Origin: Actinomyces sp. oral taxon 171 str. F0337
GTDB taxonomy: Bacteria > Actinomycetota > Actinomycetes > Actinomycetales > Actinomycetaceae
Direction: 5' to 3'
NCBI RefSeq assembly: GCF_005696555.1
Contig: NZ_CP040005.1
Span: forward strand, 992,001-1,056,000
Length of the DNA stretch: 64,000 nt
In this document: positions 19,242-28,622 of the stretch, one piece after another
Numbering within the stretch: the first letter of the stretch is position 1
Layout: the number at the start of each line of letters is the position of its first letter
Program-made: the position numbers and the translations under genes
Notes under the pieces: generated by a model
What the model was told of the DNA's origin: nothing
What the model saw: only the letters and a program-made list of their open reading frames with translations
Database searches by the model: none

Positions 19242-21625
19242 ACGCCCGCAGCACCGAGACCTTGCACGTCGTCATCATCGGTTCCGCAGGTGATCAGGAC
19301 ACGCTTGACTCCCTTCACCAGGACCGGCCCGAAGGCGGGATCGTCCCCATCGGGTGCCCTGATCCGGCGGTTCTGGACCAGGTCCTCCGCCCCCTGGCCG
19401 CGGGGACCCGGGTTCTGTTCCTCAGGGCAGGAGACCTGCTCGAGCCCGGCTATCTCACCTCATTGGCTCAGCACGGCCCGGGTGAGACCGTCGTGCTCAC
19501 CCCGACCGTGACCATCCGCCCCGACGGCGCCCGGGACGAGCGGCTGCAATGGCGCTTCAAGCACGGCAGCCGCAGCGCCGACCTGGCCGCCGAGCCCCAC
19601 ATCTTCCCCGACACCATGAGCGGAGTGGTGCTCACCATCCCCCGCCACGGTCTGCAGGACTGGGGCGGCTCGGGAGCCCTCCACGGCGTGGACAGTGCCG
19701 TCGGTGCTGAGGGCACCGTCGATGATGACGAGAACATCGGCCTGAGCGGACTCATCGCCCACGTCGTGGCCACCGGCAACCAGGTGGGACTCCACGACGG
19801 CCCGGCCGTTATCCGCCACGCCCCCAGGCCTCCCGGCCCCTGGGGAAGGATCAGCCACTACCGCCACCTGCTGGGTGCCGTGCTGCCGGCGTGGCTGCAG
19901 GCCGACTGCCCCCTGCCCGCCTGGGTCCACCAGCTCATCATTCACCGCCTCATCCAGGTCACCGACGCCGACCGCGGGCTGCGCTACCCCTCGGCCGGGC
20001 TCACAGCTGCCGAGCGCGCCGAGGTGGCCCAGCTTCTGCGCGCCGTCACCCGGCGCGTCCCCGCCTCCCAGATCGAGGCGTACTGCTCCACGCCGCTGGC
20101 CGTGGGGCGTCGCACCGCCCTGGTCGCCATGACCGCAGGCCCCATGCCCGCCCCGATCCTGCCCTCGGGACGCAGGTTCCGCAGCGACCAGAAGGCCACC
20201 TACTTCTACACCGGTGACATGCCCCAGGAGCAGTGGAAGGTGGATGGCGCCTGGGCCCAGCCGACCTGCGCCAAGACGGTCGATCACCGCTACTTCGACG
20301 ACGTGGTCCTCCGCGAGCGCATCGTCTGGTTGCCCAAGGGGAGGATCACCGCCGTCATCAACGGTCAGGAGCTCCCGGTGGCCCCCTACCGGGGCGACCC
20401 CAGGCCGCCTGAGACGATCCCCGGTCGAGGCCGCCAGGGAGCGTCCTCACCCGGGCTGCGTCGGCGCCTGGCCCGGCTTTTCGGTCCCAGCGGCCATCAG
20501 GAGCACCGGCAGGCCAGTGGCACGTCACCGGACCCGGACGCCTTCTCCGGGGTGTCCTCCTCGGCGCCCTCGCCGTACACCGCCTCGTCCCCCTCCGACT
20601 GGCCCCGCACCTGGCTCTACATGGACCGCCACGACAGCGCCGGCGACAACGCCGAGCCGCTGTACCGCTATGCCCGCACCCACGCGCCCAGCGTCCGGCA
20701 CATCTTCGTCCTCGAACGCAGCTGCCCGGACTGGGAACGCCTCGCACAGGACGGCTTCGTCCTCCTGGACCCGACCGGCCCCGGATTCGACGCCGCCTGG
20801 AGCGGTGCCGAGACCATCCTCCTGTCCGACATCGGTGACCCCCTCATCAAGGGCCGCCTCACCGGTGAGGGCATCGGCCCCGACCAGCGCCTCGTCTTCC
20901 TCCAGCACGGTGTGACTATGCGTGACATGTGGCGCTGGTTCAACGGCGCCCGCCTGGACGTCGTCGTGTGCGCCACCGACGCCGAGCAGGCCGGACTGAC
21001 GGCGGACCACACCTCCTACACCCTCACCGACCGAGAGGTCTGGCGCACGGGCTTCCCTCGCCATGACCACCTCTACAGCCTTCTGGGACGTGAGCGTGAC
21101 AGCATCCTGCTGGCCCCCACCTGGGACCCGGAGGTCTCACGCGCTCTGGAGAGCGACCCTGACGCCGTCGGACTCCTCAGCGCGCTCTACCGGCCCTGGC
21201 TCGAGCTGGCCGCTGGCCTGACCCAGGCCGGCCACCGCACCGTCCTGTTCGCCCATCCCAAGCTGGTGCCGCACGCCCCCGAGTGGTTCGGGGCCCTGGG
21301 CGTTCCCGCCGTCACCGGCCGCGACCTGCCCGAGACCCTGGCCCGCTCCTGGGCGGTCGTCTCGGACCGGTCATCCGTCCTCGACGAGGGCATGATCGCC
21401 GGCTGCGTCGGCATCGTCTGGGACCCCCGCGGACGGCCGGACACGGACCGCTACCGCTCCCGTCACGAGGCCATCGGAGCCATCGGTGTCGACACCTCCG
21501 CGCAGGTGCATCAGGTGGTGGAGGACGTCGTCGCCGGCCGAGTCACCGCCTCGGAGGACCTCATCCTGCTCGACGCCGGAGCCTGCGCCCGCCTCACCGC
21601 GCTGCTTCGACGCGACCTGATCTGA
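19238..21625 (+). CDS. GT2-like / CDP-glycerol glycerophosphotransferase-like protein
   Basis: A 795-residue protein. ATG 19238 overlaps the upstream stop (ATGA), so I prefer it to the in-frame start 36 bases earlier. The N-terminal 200 residues resemble a degraded GT2 fold. The C-terminal 370 resemble TagB/TagF: VFLQHGVTMRDMWRWFNGARL, LLAPTWDPEVSRA and FAHPKLVPHAP. The usual DYSS acceptor motif has become VSDRSSVLDEGM and WHGT has become QHGV, so activity or acceptor may differ from the classic enzymes. A low-complexity Ser/Pro/Gly linker (about 390-450) joins the halves. Confidence 0.75.
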   Translation: MNARSTETLHVVIIGSAGDQDTLDSLHQDRPEGGIVPIGCPDPAVLDQVLRPLAAGTRVLFLRAGDLLEPGYLTSLAQHGPGETVVLTPTVTIRPDGARDERLQWRFKHGSRSADLAAEPHIFPDTMSGVVLTIPRHGLQDWGGSGALHGVDSAVGAEGTVDDDENIGLSGLIAHVVATGNQVGLHDGPAVIRHAPRPPGPWGRISHYRHLLGAVLPAWLQADCPLPAWVHQLIIHRLIQVTDADRGLRYPSAGLTAAERAEVAQLLRAVTRRVPASQIEAYCSTPLAVGRRTALVAMTAGPMPAPILPSGRRFRSDQKATYFYTGDMPQEQWKVDGAWAQPTCAKTVDHRYFDDVVLRERIVWLPKGRITAVINGQELPVAPYRGDPRPPETIPGRGRQGASSPGLRRRLARLFGPSGHQEHRQASGTSPDPDAFSGVSSSAPSPYTASSPSDWPRTWLYMDRHDSAGDNAEPLYRYARTHAPSVRHIFVLERSCPDWERLAQDGFVLLDPTGPGFDAAWSGAETILLSDIGDPLIKGRLTGEGIGPDQRLVFLQHGVTMRDMWRWFNGARLDVVVCATDAEQAGLTADHTSYTLTDREVWRTGFPRHDHLYSLLGRERDSILLAPTWDPEVSRALESDPDAVGLLSALYRPWLELAAGLTQAGHRTVLFAHPKLVPHAPEWFGALGVPAVTGRDLPETLARSWAVVSDRSSVLDEGMIAGCVGIVWDPRGRPDTDRYRSRHEAIGAIGVDTSAQVHQVVEDVVAGRVTASEDLILLDAGACARLTALLRRDLI

Positions 21626-22869
21626 TGCAGGCCCCGGTGCCGGTGGCCCGACGGCCGGGCCGCCGTCCGCCCCTGGTCAGCCTCGTCATCCCCGTCTACG
21701 GTGTGGCCCCCTACCTGCCCCGCTTCCTGAGCTCGCTCGACGCCCAGGACCACCCGCACAACCGCCTCCGGATCGTGCTCGTCCTGGACGGGGCCTGCGA
21801 CGACTCGCCGCGAGTCTGCCGAACCTGGGCGCGGCGAACAGACCTCGACGTCGAGATCGTCGAGACGGGCAACGGCGGACAGGGGCGCGCCCGAAACCTC
21901 GGGATGGCACGGGCCCGAGGGCAGTGGATCGGCTTTCCCGACCCCGATGACTGGCTCGCCCCCGACTTCCTCACCCGACTCCTGGCCGCCAGGCGCCGCG
22001 GCGACGTCCTCCTGGCCGGCCGCACCCTCATTCACCAGGACGGTGCTGAGACGCCCCACCCCCTCGACTTCCGCTTCCAGGGCGGGACTGCTCGGGCCGA
22101 TGCCGCCCGTCAGCCGCAGGCCATCCAGCTCTCCGTCCACGAGTGCCTCATCCGGGCCGACCGGGCGCTCGCGGCCCGGTTCCCCGAGGACCGCGAGGCG
22201 CCCACCTTCGAGGACGCGCTCTACCTGGGGCGCATCCGAACCGGTGGAGGCCGTATCGTCTACGTGCCCGAGGCCGTCTACCACTATGACAAACGGGTCT
22301 TAGGCGACTCCACGGTTCAGACCGCCTGGTTGCGCCCGGGCCGCTACGTCGCTCAGATGCGCACGCGCTACCACGCCCTTCTCGATGCCGCCGGTGGTGC
22401 ACCTTGGGCTCAGCAGACGATCCTGTACGACCTCGGCTGGTACTTCGGGGTCGTCGATGCCGGTCGGATGCCCACCGAGCCGCCGGGACTGGGGGAGGTG
22501 CACGCGGCGGAGATGCGTGAGCTGGTGCAGCGCCTCGACTCCGAGCAGATCATCCGCAGCCCCTGGGGGAACCTCCGTGCCCGGGACCGGGCCCGTCTCC
22601 TGCTGTGGAAAGGACGCCCCGAGGTGGCGGTGGTGCGCGACGGAGAGATCCTGGAGCTGTGCACCGTCGAGCCTCCCGGCCGGCAGGCGGCTCCCCTTCG
22701 CTACGCCGGCACCGACGTCGGCTGGGTCCTCACCGGGGCTGAGGCGGCGCAGCGTTACTCCGGCGGGGACGTCCCCCGCATCCCCCTGTGGCCCCGCCGG
22801 CCACGGCTGGGTCAGACGCACCCAGCCAGGACGATGAGTCTCCCGGGGCTGCTGCGACGTCGTCGCTGA
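21625..22869 (+). CDS. Family 2 glycosyltransferase
   Basis: A 414-residue protein starting at ATG 21625, which overlaps the preceding stop by one base (TGATG). The N-terminal GT-A domain is intact: PLVSLVIPVYGVAPYLPRFL, LVLDGACDDSP, GQGRARNLGMARARG and the metal motif FPDPDDW, then the ED pair in TFEDALYLG. The C-terminal 150 residues are unassigned. It ends the plus-strand run of four overlapping wall-polymer genes and meets the minus-strand export operon after 49 bases, where I see no strong terminator. Confidence 0.9.
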   Translation: MQAPVPVARRPGRRPPLVSLVIPVYGVAPYLPRFLSSLDAQDHPHNRLRIVLVLDGACDDSPRVCRTWARRTDLDVEIVETGNGGQGRARNLGMARARGQWIGFPDPDDWLAPDFLTRLLAARRRGDVLLAGRTLIHQDGAETPHPLDFRFQGGTARADAARQPQAIQLSVHECLIRADRALAARFPEDREAPTFEDALYLGRIRTGGGRIVYVPEAVYHYDKRVLGDSTVQTAWLRPGRYVAQMRTRYHALLDAAGGAPWAQQTILYDLGWYFGVVDAGRMPTEPPGLGEVHAAEMRELVQRLDSEQIIRSPWGNLRARDRARLLLWKGRPEVAVVRDGEILELCTVEPPGRQAAPLRYAGTDVGWVLTGAEAAQRYSGGDVPRIPLWPRRPRLGQTHPARTMSLPGLLRRRR

Positions 22870-22918
22870 GGCGGGCATCTCTACGGGCCTGACGCCGGCC
22901 TGCTGCACGAGGCGGAGC

Positions 22919-23701
22919 TCAGAACGCCGGGGCGAGGTCGCGCGGAGCCGGAGCGATCTCCAGCTCTTCGGCGACCCATGAGTACAGGGAGGCGGCGTAG
23001 TGGAAGGGTGCGGCTCCCCAGCGGTGCGCGTCGTCGGCCACGACGAGCTCATCGGGAACCTGGAGGATCCGCAGGTCGGTCTCCTGGCGGACGAGGTCGA
23101 CGTAGCGGGTCATGACCCAGTTGGCCTCCATGGCCGTCTGTCCCCAGCTCGGGACGGTTGACATGCCCGAGGTGGTCCTCGTCGCCCAGGGAACGTTGAT
23201 GAGGATCGTCCTGCTCGCCAGGTCGAGCCGCTCCAGGAGACTGTGGAAACGCAGCAGGGCAGGCCGCCACAGATGCAGGTGCTCCGCCGTCCCCAGCTCG
23301 AGGAACCTGGCGGGAAGCCCCTCGTAGAGACCGGCCGTCAGCGCTTCCGTCGAACGTGTCAGGAATGTCCCGGGGGCCGTCTCCAGGACGCCGAGACGCT
23401 CGTCGGTCAGGTCCCACAGCAGGAGATCGGTGTACGAGGCAACGGCCGTCAGCTGCGCCTCCAGATTGCCCACCATGTCGGACAGGAAGGAACGACGGGC
23501 GAAGGACGATCTCAGCAGGGACAGATCGAGATCGCCGACGTCGGCCGGACGCCCCGCACTGATGAGGGACTGGCGGGCGATGTAACGCTCCACGCTCCAT
23601 CCCCGCTGCTCCATCTCACGTGCCGCGTCCCTGGCCACACAAGAGCCGTAGACCGTGATTCGTCCTGCTGTCTTCGTGCTTTCCTCACTGCGCATGGTCA
23701 T
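22919..23701 (-). CDS. DUF6270-like protein of the export operon
   Basis: A 260-residue soluble protein. The start ATG 23701 overlaps the stop of the ABC ATPase gene (ATGA). Near the N-terminus is RITVYGSCVARDAAREM, the GSC-RD pattern I associate with the DUF6270 family, and the C-terminus has a conserved-looking HRWGAAPFHYAASLYSWVAEEL. The GSC/H arrangement hints at an SGNH-hydrolase-like fold acting on sugar modifications, but this is a guess. It ends the export operon, so a role in polymer modification is likely. Family assignment is from memory. Confidence 0.6.
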   Translation of the reverse strand: MTMRSEESTKTAGRITVYGSCVARDAAREMEQRGWSVERYIARQSLISAGRPADVGDLDLSLLRSSFARRSFLSDMVGNLEAQLTAVASYTDLLLWDLTDERLGVLETAPGTFLTRSTEALTAGLYEGLPARFLELGTAEHLHLWRPALLRFHSLLERLDLASRTILINVPWATRTTSGMSTVPSWGQTAMEANWVMTRYVDLVRQETDLRILQVPDELVVADDAHRWGAAPFHYAASLYSWVAEELEIAPAPRDLAPAF

Positions 23702-24735
23702 ACTCCTCGAGCGTGTCGGTAGGGCAGCGTGCGGCTCTCCGAGCGTTGGATCCGCACTCCTGCCGGTTTCCACTTCTCCCGGCACGTGGCCAGAATCGTG
23801 GCGGCCTTGTCCGGTTTGTCCTTGGCGATGTTCCAGGACCACCATCGGTAGTCATGGGCGATCTGGGGGCCCGGACCATCGCCGATGAGCTCGCCGTCCA
23901 CGAGCCACAGCGCCCGGGTGCACATCTCCTCGATGACCTGCGCGGCATGGTTGACGATGAACACCGTTCCGGCTGCGCGCCGCAGCTCGGTCATCTTGTT
24001 CTCGCTGCGCTCCTTGAACGCGGCGTCGCCGGTGGACAGGGCCTCATCGATGAGAAGAATGTCCGGGTTCGCTGAGGCGGCGATCGCGAACCGTAGACGT
24101 GAGGACATCCCCGAGGAATAGGTCTTCATCGGGCGATAGATGGCCTTCCCGATCCCGGCCAGCTCGATCACCTCCGGAATGATCGCCTCGACCTGCTGAG
24201 GACTCATCCCCATGGCCAGACAGCCCAGGCGCACATTGCGCTCACCTGACAGGTCTGGGATGAGAGCCGCATTGACGCCCAGGAGTACCGGATTGGAACG
24301 GGCACTCACCGTTCCCGAGGTCGGCGTCTCCAAACCGCCCATGATGCGAAGCAGCGTGGACTTCCCCGCACCGTTGCGACCCAGGATCCCGATCGACTCC
24401 CCGGCGCGCGCCACGAACGAGATCCCCTTGAGGGCGTCGACCCTCACTTTCGGTCTCTGCCCCGTCAGCCCCAGAAGGATCTTCTGCGCCATGGACGCGG
24501 TGTGCAGGTCCTCGGCGTCGGTGGAGGGCGCCCGGTAGCTCACCCGAATGTCGTCGACGACGACGGTGGCGGTGCCGATGCCGGCCTCGTGACCGTCAGC
24601 GGCGGTCATGACCGCGGGATGCGAATCGGTGTCCGGGGTCATCGTGACGATGGGGCAAGGCGTCGTCGTGCCTCCCGGCCCGTCTGCTTGAAGGACCGCT
24701 GACTCATGCTTCGGTCCGGTCTCAGCGCTCGACAC
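23698..24735 (-). CDS. Polysaccharide/teichoic acid ABC exporter, ATP-binding subunit (TagH/Wzt-like)
   Basis: A 345-residue ATPase that would power export of lipid-linked polymer. I chose GTG 24735 because AGGAGGAGG lies 6 bases before it and it overlaps the permease end by 14 bases. It has Walker A GRNGAGKSTLL, the variant signature LSGERNVRLG with SSGMSSRLRFAIA, and Walker B PDILLIDEALSTGD, all typical of TagH/KpsT exporters. The first 50 residues are a low-complexity extension. There is no C-terminal carbohydrate-binding domain of the long Wzt kind. Confidence 0.9.
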   Translation of the reverse strand: MSSAETGPKHESAVLQADGPGGTTTPCPIVTMTPDTDSHPAVMTAADGHEAGIGTATVVVDDIRVSYRAPSTDAEDLHTASMAQKILLGLTGQRPKVRVDALKGISFVARAGESIGILGRNGAGKSTLLRIMGGLETPTSGTVSARSNPVLLGVNAALIPDLSGERNVRLGCLAMGMSPQQVEAIIPEVIELAGIGKAIYRPMKTYSSGMSSRLRFAIAASANPDILLIDEALSTGDAAFKERSENKMTELRRAAGTVFIVNHAAQVIEEMCTRALWLVDGELIGDGPGPQIAHDYRWWSWNIAKDKPDKAATILATCREKWKPAGVRIQRSESRTLPYRHARGV

Positions 24736-25636
24736 CGTAGACCTCCTCCTTCTCCCAGAAGAACACGAAGGAGACAACGGCCAGCCCCACCGACCACGCA
24801 CTCAGAATGAGCCACATGCGCGCCTGCGGAACGCGCTGGTACAGGATCACGTCCCGATACATCGTGATGATGAGGTATCCGGGATTGAGGTCCATGGCCC
24901 GCAGCATCAGCGGGTGATCAATAAAACGTTCGTAGGAGAAGAAGACTCCCGAGGCGTAGAACCAGAACTGAGTCAGGAAGGGCCAGATATTCCGCATGTC
25001 CGGGATCGTCGTCGTGATACGGGAGGTGGCCAGTGTCAGCCCCAGGCTCAAGAGCACCTGAAGAGCCAGGACCGGGACGATGAGGAGCCAGTGCCAGCTC
25101 GGCCAGGCGTGAGGAGGAAGAACCACCACGAGGACGAGGACCGCGATCATCGGTGGAACCAGGTCGATCGCGCTGCGAATCGTGTACGACGCGGGGAGGG
25201 CGGCTCGAGGGAAGGAGAATCCCCGAATGAGGTTCTTCCCGGTGACTATCACCTGGCTACCGTCGGTCACTGCCCGCTGCAGCGGCGGGAAGAACGTGAC
25301 GCCGATGATGAGGTAGCCGATGAAGTTGTCAATACCGCGGCTCGTCTGCAGAAGCAGTCCGAACACGATGAAGTAGACGATCGCATTGAGCATCGGTTTG
25401 GCGATGAGCCACGCGTTTCCCAGGAAGGTGCCCCGTTGGGACCCCAGGGCCTTGGCCCGGGCGTCGGCCCAGATGAAGTGCCGCCGTTGCCAGAGCTCGC
25501 GGATGTAGGCCACCAGCGGTGGGCGCCGTCCCACCGGATACAGCTCGCTGAGCTCGACGACGCTGACACTGATCTCGGAGCTGTCGCCCCAGAACGGCTG
25601 CCCAGCGGTCCACGGGGTCCAGGATGCCCTGCTCAT
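24722..25636 (-). CDS. Polysaccharide/teichoic acid ABC exporter, permease subunit (TagG/Wzm-like)
   Basis: A 304-residue ABC-2 type permease with about six membrane helices. ATG 25636 overlaps the stop of the upstream glycosyltransferase gene (ATGA); the much longer open frame upstream is inside that gene. LWQRRHFIWADARAKAL, LGNAWLIAKPMLNAIVYFIV and GKNLIRGFSFPRAALP are characteristic of TagG/RfbA-type permeases. It pairs with the next ATPase gene to move the finished polymer across the membrane. Confidence 0.92.
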   Translation of the reverse strand: MSRASWTPWTAGQPFWGDSSEISVSVVELSELYPVGRRPPLVAYIRELWQRRHFIWADARAKALGSQRGTFLGNAWLIAKPMLNAIVYFIVFGLLLQTSRGIDNFIGYLIIGVTFFPPLQRAVTDGSQVIVTGKNLIRGFSFPRAALPASYTIRSAIDLVPPMIAVLVLVVVLPPHAWPSWHWLLIVPVLALQVLLSLGLTLATSRITTTIPDMRNIWPFLTQFWFYASGVFFSYERFIDHPLMLRAMDLNPGYLIITMYRDVILYQRVPQARMWLILSAWSVGLAVVSFVFFWEKEEVYGVER

Positions 25637-27351
25637 ACCAGCCCCGCGTAGATCTCGGCCTGGCGGACTGCGTTGCTGCTCCAGGTGGGTAGCGTCTGAC
25701 GCGTTGAGGGCAAGGGCGCTCCAGCGGCCAGCTGGGTCAGCACTCGGCTGAGTGCCTCCACGTCGCCGGCGGGAAAGGACCGATTCGCCGATGGGGCGGT
25801 GATCTCCCTGAGCGCGGGAAGATCGGAGGCCACCACTGGCCGGCCCAGCGCCATCGCCGTCATCGGCTTGAGGGGTGTCACCAGCCGACACACCGGCGTA
25901 TCCAGTCTCGGCACGCAGAAGACGTCCAGGGCCTGGTACCAGTCCAGGGTCGTTGCTCGGTCCACCCGTCCGGGAAGGACGCACACCGACTTCTCCAGTC
26001 CCATCTCTCCGGCCAGGGCCACCAGCTCGGGACGGCTGACCCCGTCACCCACCACGGCGCACCGGACATCGACCCCCCGAGTGCGGCAGAGCGCCACAGC
26101 CCGCAGAAGCGCGCCGAACCCCTCATAGCCCACCAGGGAGGAGACGCTCCCCACCCACAGGCCGCTGCGGGGCAGTCCCAGCCGTTGGCGGGCATCCGCC
26201 GGTAGCAGCCTGTCGGCCTCGAGCACCTCCTGGTCCACGGCGTTGGGAACGACTGTGATCCGGCTGGCGTCGACACCCCGGTCCGCGAGGTCCTCGGCCT
26301 GGACTCGTGAGAGGACGACGACGGCGTCGGCCTGCCGGGCCATCTCCGCCTCCTTGGCCCGCAGCAGCGTGAAGCGCTCAGAGCTCAGCGCCTCGGCCTC
26401 CTGACTCGGCGGCCTGGAGGCTACCCAGGTGCACTCCAGCACCCCTCGCATCTCGTAGACCCAGGGCAGACCGTAGGAGCGGGCCACTGCCTGGGTGACC
26501 AGGGCGTTGACGTAGTTGGTGGTCGTGTGCAGCACGTGGGGGGAGAACGTCTCCACCTCCCGCGCCAGCAGGCGGCTCATCTGAGTCAGTCGGGCTATCG
26601 GGGAGTCCTGTGACCGCGCGGGAAGAATCCGCCGGTAGGTGACTGCGTCGACGACGTCGGTGGCCTGAGCCGCAGGCTTACCGATGGTGACGGGGTAACC
26701 GATGCGCGTCACCGCATGCACATTGATGCCGACGCCGGCCTGCGCCCGCAGGAGCGCGTGCGAGCGCACCGTGTAGCCGGACTGGGTGTGGGGCAGCGAG
26801 CTGGTCAGTACGTGAAGGACGCGGGGCGGCTCAGTCGGGTCAGGAGCCGTCCAACCGGGTGAGGGGGAGAACCCGGGGAGATGGAAGCCCGGGCTCATCA
26901 TGGCCAGCTGGGAACGCAGACGGGCCCACAGCGCCCTGGAGCCGGGCGCCCCCTCCAAGGTGCTGAGCGCGGTACTCAGGTGTCCCCGGGACCACAGGTC
27001 CCGCGCGCGCACCGAGGGGCTCAGGCCCTCGGCGTCAATATGCCTGCGCTCCGCGGAACCGAGATGGATCGCCATCTCAGCGGCGAGCCGACGGCCGACA
27101 GCAGATCGTGGTACTGCCCGGCTCAGCGCCTCGCGGGCTGAGTCCGGTCTGTCGGCGATGAACGCTGACAGGGCTCGGCGGACCTCATGATCATCCGACC
27201 CGATACCGAGTGCCTGAGCGCACCGACCGCGCCAGGGCTCAGACAGCCGACGCGCTCCCTGCAGGGCCAGGAGCACCGGGTCCTCGACCAGCTGCCGGGT
27301 GGCGGAGGTGCTCAGCAGCACCAGATTCCGCAGGATCTGGACGTCAGTCAC
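25633..27351 (-). CDS. Family 4 glycosyltransferase
   Basis: A 572-residue GT-B enzyme. The first 165 residues are an unassigned helical extension. The GT4 fold follows: RVLHVLTSSLPHTQSGYTVR, LPWVYEMRGVLE, ITVVPNAVD, LWVGSVSSLVGYEGF and GRPVVASDLPALREI. The likely start is GTG 27351, 8 bases inside the end of the next upstream gene. It is within the export operon and probably builds the linkage or repeat unit on the cytoplasmic side. Confidence 0.85.
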   Translation of the reverse strand: MTDVQILRNLVLLSTSATRQLVEDPVLLALQGARRLSEPWRGRCAQALGIGSDDHEVRRALSAFIADRPDSAREALSRAVPRSAVGRRLAAEMAIHLGSAERRHIDAEGLSPSVRARDLWSRGHLSTALSTLEGAPGSRALWARLRSQLAMMSPGFHLPGFSPSPGWTAPDPTEPPRVLHVLTSSLPHTQSGYTVRSHALLRAQAGVGINVHAVTRIGYPVTIGKPAAQATDVVDAVTYRRILPARSQDSPIARLTQMSRLLAREVETFSPHVLHTTTNYVNALVTQAVARSYGLPWVYEMRGVLECTWVASRPPSQEAEALSSERFTLLRAKEAEMARQADAVVVLSRVQAEDLADRGVDASRITVVPNAVDQEVLEADRLLPADARQRLGLPRSGLWVGSVSSLVGYEGFGALLRAVALCRTRGVDVRCAVVGDGVSRPELVALAGEMGLEKSVCVLPGRVDRATTLDWYQALDVFCVPRLDTPVCRLVTPLKPMTAMALGRPVVASDLPALREITAPSANRSFPAGDVEALSRVLTQLAAGAPLPSTRQTLPTWSSNAVRQAEIYAGLV

Positions 27352-28618
27352 CGGACACCTGCCTCAGGAGGGACTCGTAGCGGTCCGTCATGACCTCGGC
27401 GTCGGCGTGGTCCGCCAGCCAGCGTCGTCCCCCCGTCACGTCCAGGCGGCTGCGGTCTGCGGCCAGAGCCCTCCACAGGGACGCCAGGGCCTGCGGGTCC
27501 TGCGGGGTGGTGACGTCGCCGCAGCCGGCGTCCTCCACGATGCGCCGAGCCTCGCCGTCGACCGAGGCGCACACGTGCAGTCCTGCGGACATGATCTCGT
27601 AGAGCTTGGACGGGACCGTCACAGACATGGCCGGCCAGCTCTGTAGACTCACCAGAGCCGTATCGGCCCAGGCGTAGTGCTGGTCCACTTCACTCCACGG
27701 CACAGCGGGGTGCATCTCCACGGGGGCCCCGAGGCTGCGGGCCAAGGTCGCGACCTCCTGAAACTGCGCACCGTCGCCGACGATCCGCAGTACCACCGGG
27801 GTGCCGCTCTGCTGGGCGATGTGCGCGGCCTTCACCGCGAAGCCCAGCCCCTGAGCGCGCCCTACTGTGCCCAGGTACAGCACGTTCAGGACACCGTCTG
27901 AGCGGCATCGGCCGACAGGAGATCGGCCTGCCGATGTCGTGGCGCCGGTGTTGCGCACCGTCACCACGCGGCGGACCCCGCGGGAACGCAGGACCTGTGC
28001 GAAGGAGTCCGTCGTCGTCACCACAGCCGCGGCCTCCTGCTCCAGGCGGGTGATGAGGGGTGGCAGAAGACTGCGTGCGCCCCAGCCGACGACGTCCAGC
28101 CTCCTGGTTTGGCGGGCCTGCGTGGCGGTCGATGGACAGCTGAGGGGCGGGGACCACTGTGCGGCTGACAGAAGCAGATCCGGCCAGGCGTCTCGCAGCT
28201 CCACCACGACCGGGCGATGCAGCATCCCGCCGACGGCGAGCGCTGCTGGAAGGGTGGGGAGCCCGGGAACCGAGCCGACGATGATGTCGGGGCGGTTCGC
28301 TCCCCGGAACCGCTCCACCCCCAGGCGTACGGAGTCGGCTGCCGCGACCATCTGATCGACTCCGCGTCCGCACACACCGCTGCTGTAGGGGCGGAAGATC
28401 GTGCGATGCACCATCGCTCCGGTGACATCCCGTCTGATCGAGCCGGCCATGTGGTCCCCGCCGCCTTGCAGGAGACGACCACCTGGGTAGTGGGGAGCCG
28501 GAGCCAGCACCGCCAGTTCGTGGCCACGTGAGATCAGCGCCTCGGCCAGCCGGTTCCAGCGGCGTTGAGGAGCACCGACCTCCGGTGCCCAGTAGTGGCT
28601 GAGGAGGAGGATACGCAT
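27344..28618 (-). CDS. Family 4 glycosyltransferase (WcaI-like)
   Basis: A 424-residue GT-B enzyme starting at ATG 28618, with GAGGTGAGGAC just before it. The N-terminal acceptor motif MRILLLSHYWAPEVGAPQRR and the nucleotide-sugar half (VLYLGTVGRAQGLGFAVKAA, RIVGDGAQFQEV, VPSKLYEIMSAGL) fit WcaI/fucosyltransferase-like GT4 enzymes. It begins 4 bases after the initiator transferase stop. Its sugar is unknown. Confidence 0.88.
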   Translation of the reverse strand: MRILLLSHYWAPEVGAPQRRWNRLAEALISRGHELAVLAPAPHYPGGRLLQGGGDHMAGSIRRDVTGAMVHRTIFRPYSSGVCGRGVDQMVAAADSVRLGVERFRGANRPDIIVGSVPGLPTLPAALAVGGMLHRPVVVELRDAWPDLLLSAAQWSPPLSCPSTATQARQTRRLDVVGWGARSLLPPLITRLEQEAAAVVTTTDSFAQVLRSRGVRRVVTVRNTGATTSAGRSPVGRCRSDGVLNVLYLGTVGRAQGLGFAVKAAHIAQQSGTPVVLRIVGDGAQFQEVATLARSLGAPVEMHPAVPWSEVDQHYAWADTALVSLQSWPAMSVTVPSKLYEIMSAGLHVCASVDGEARRIVEDAGCGDVTTPQDPQALASLWRALAADRSRLDVTGGRRWLADHADAEVMTDRYESLLRQVSGD

Positions 28619-28622
28619 GTCC

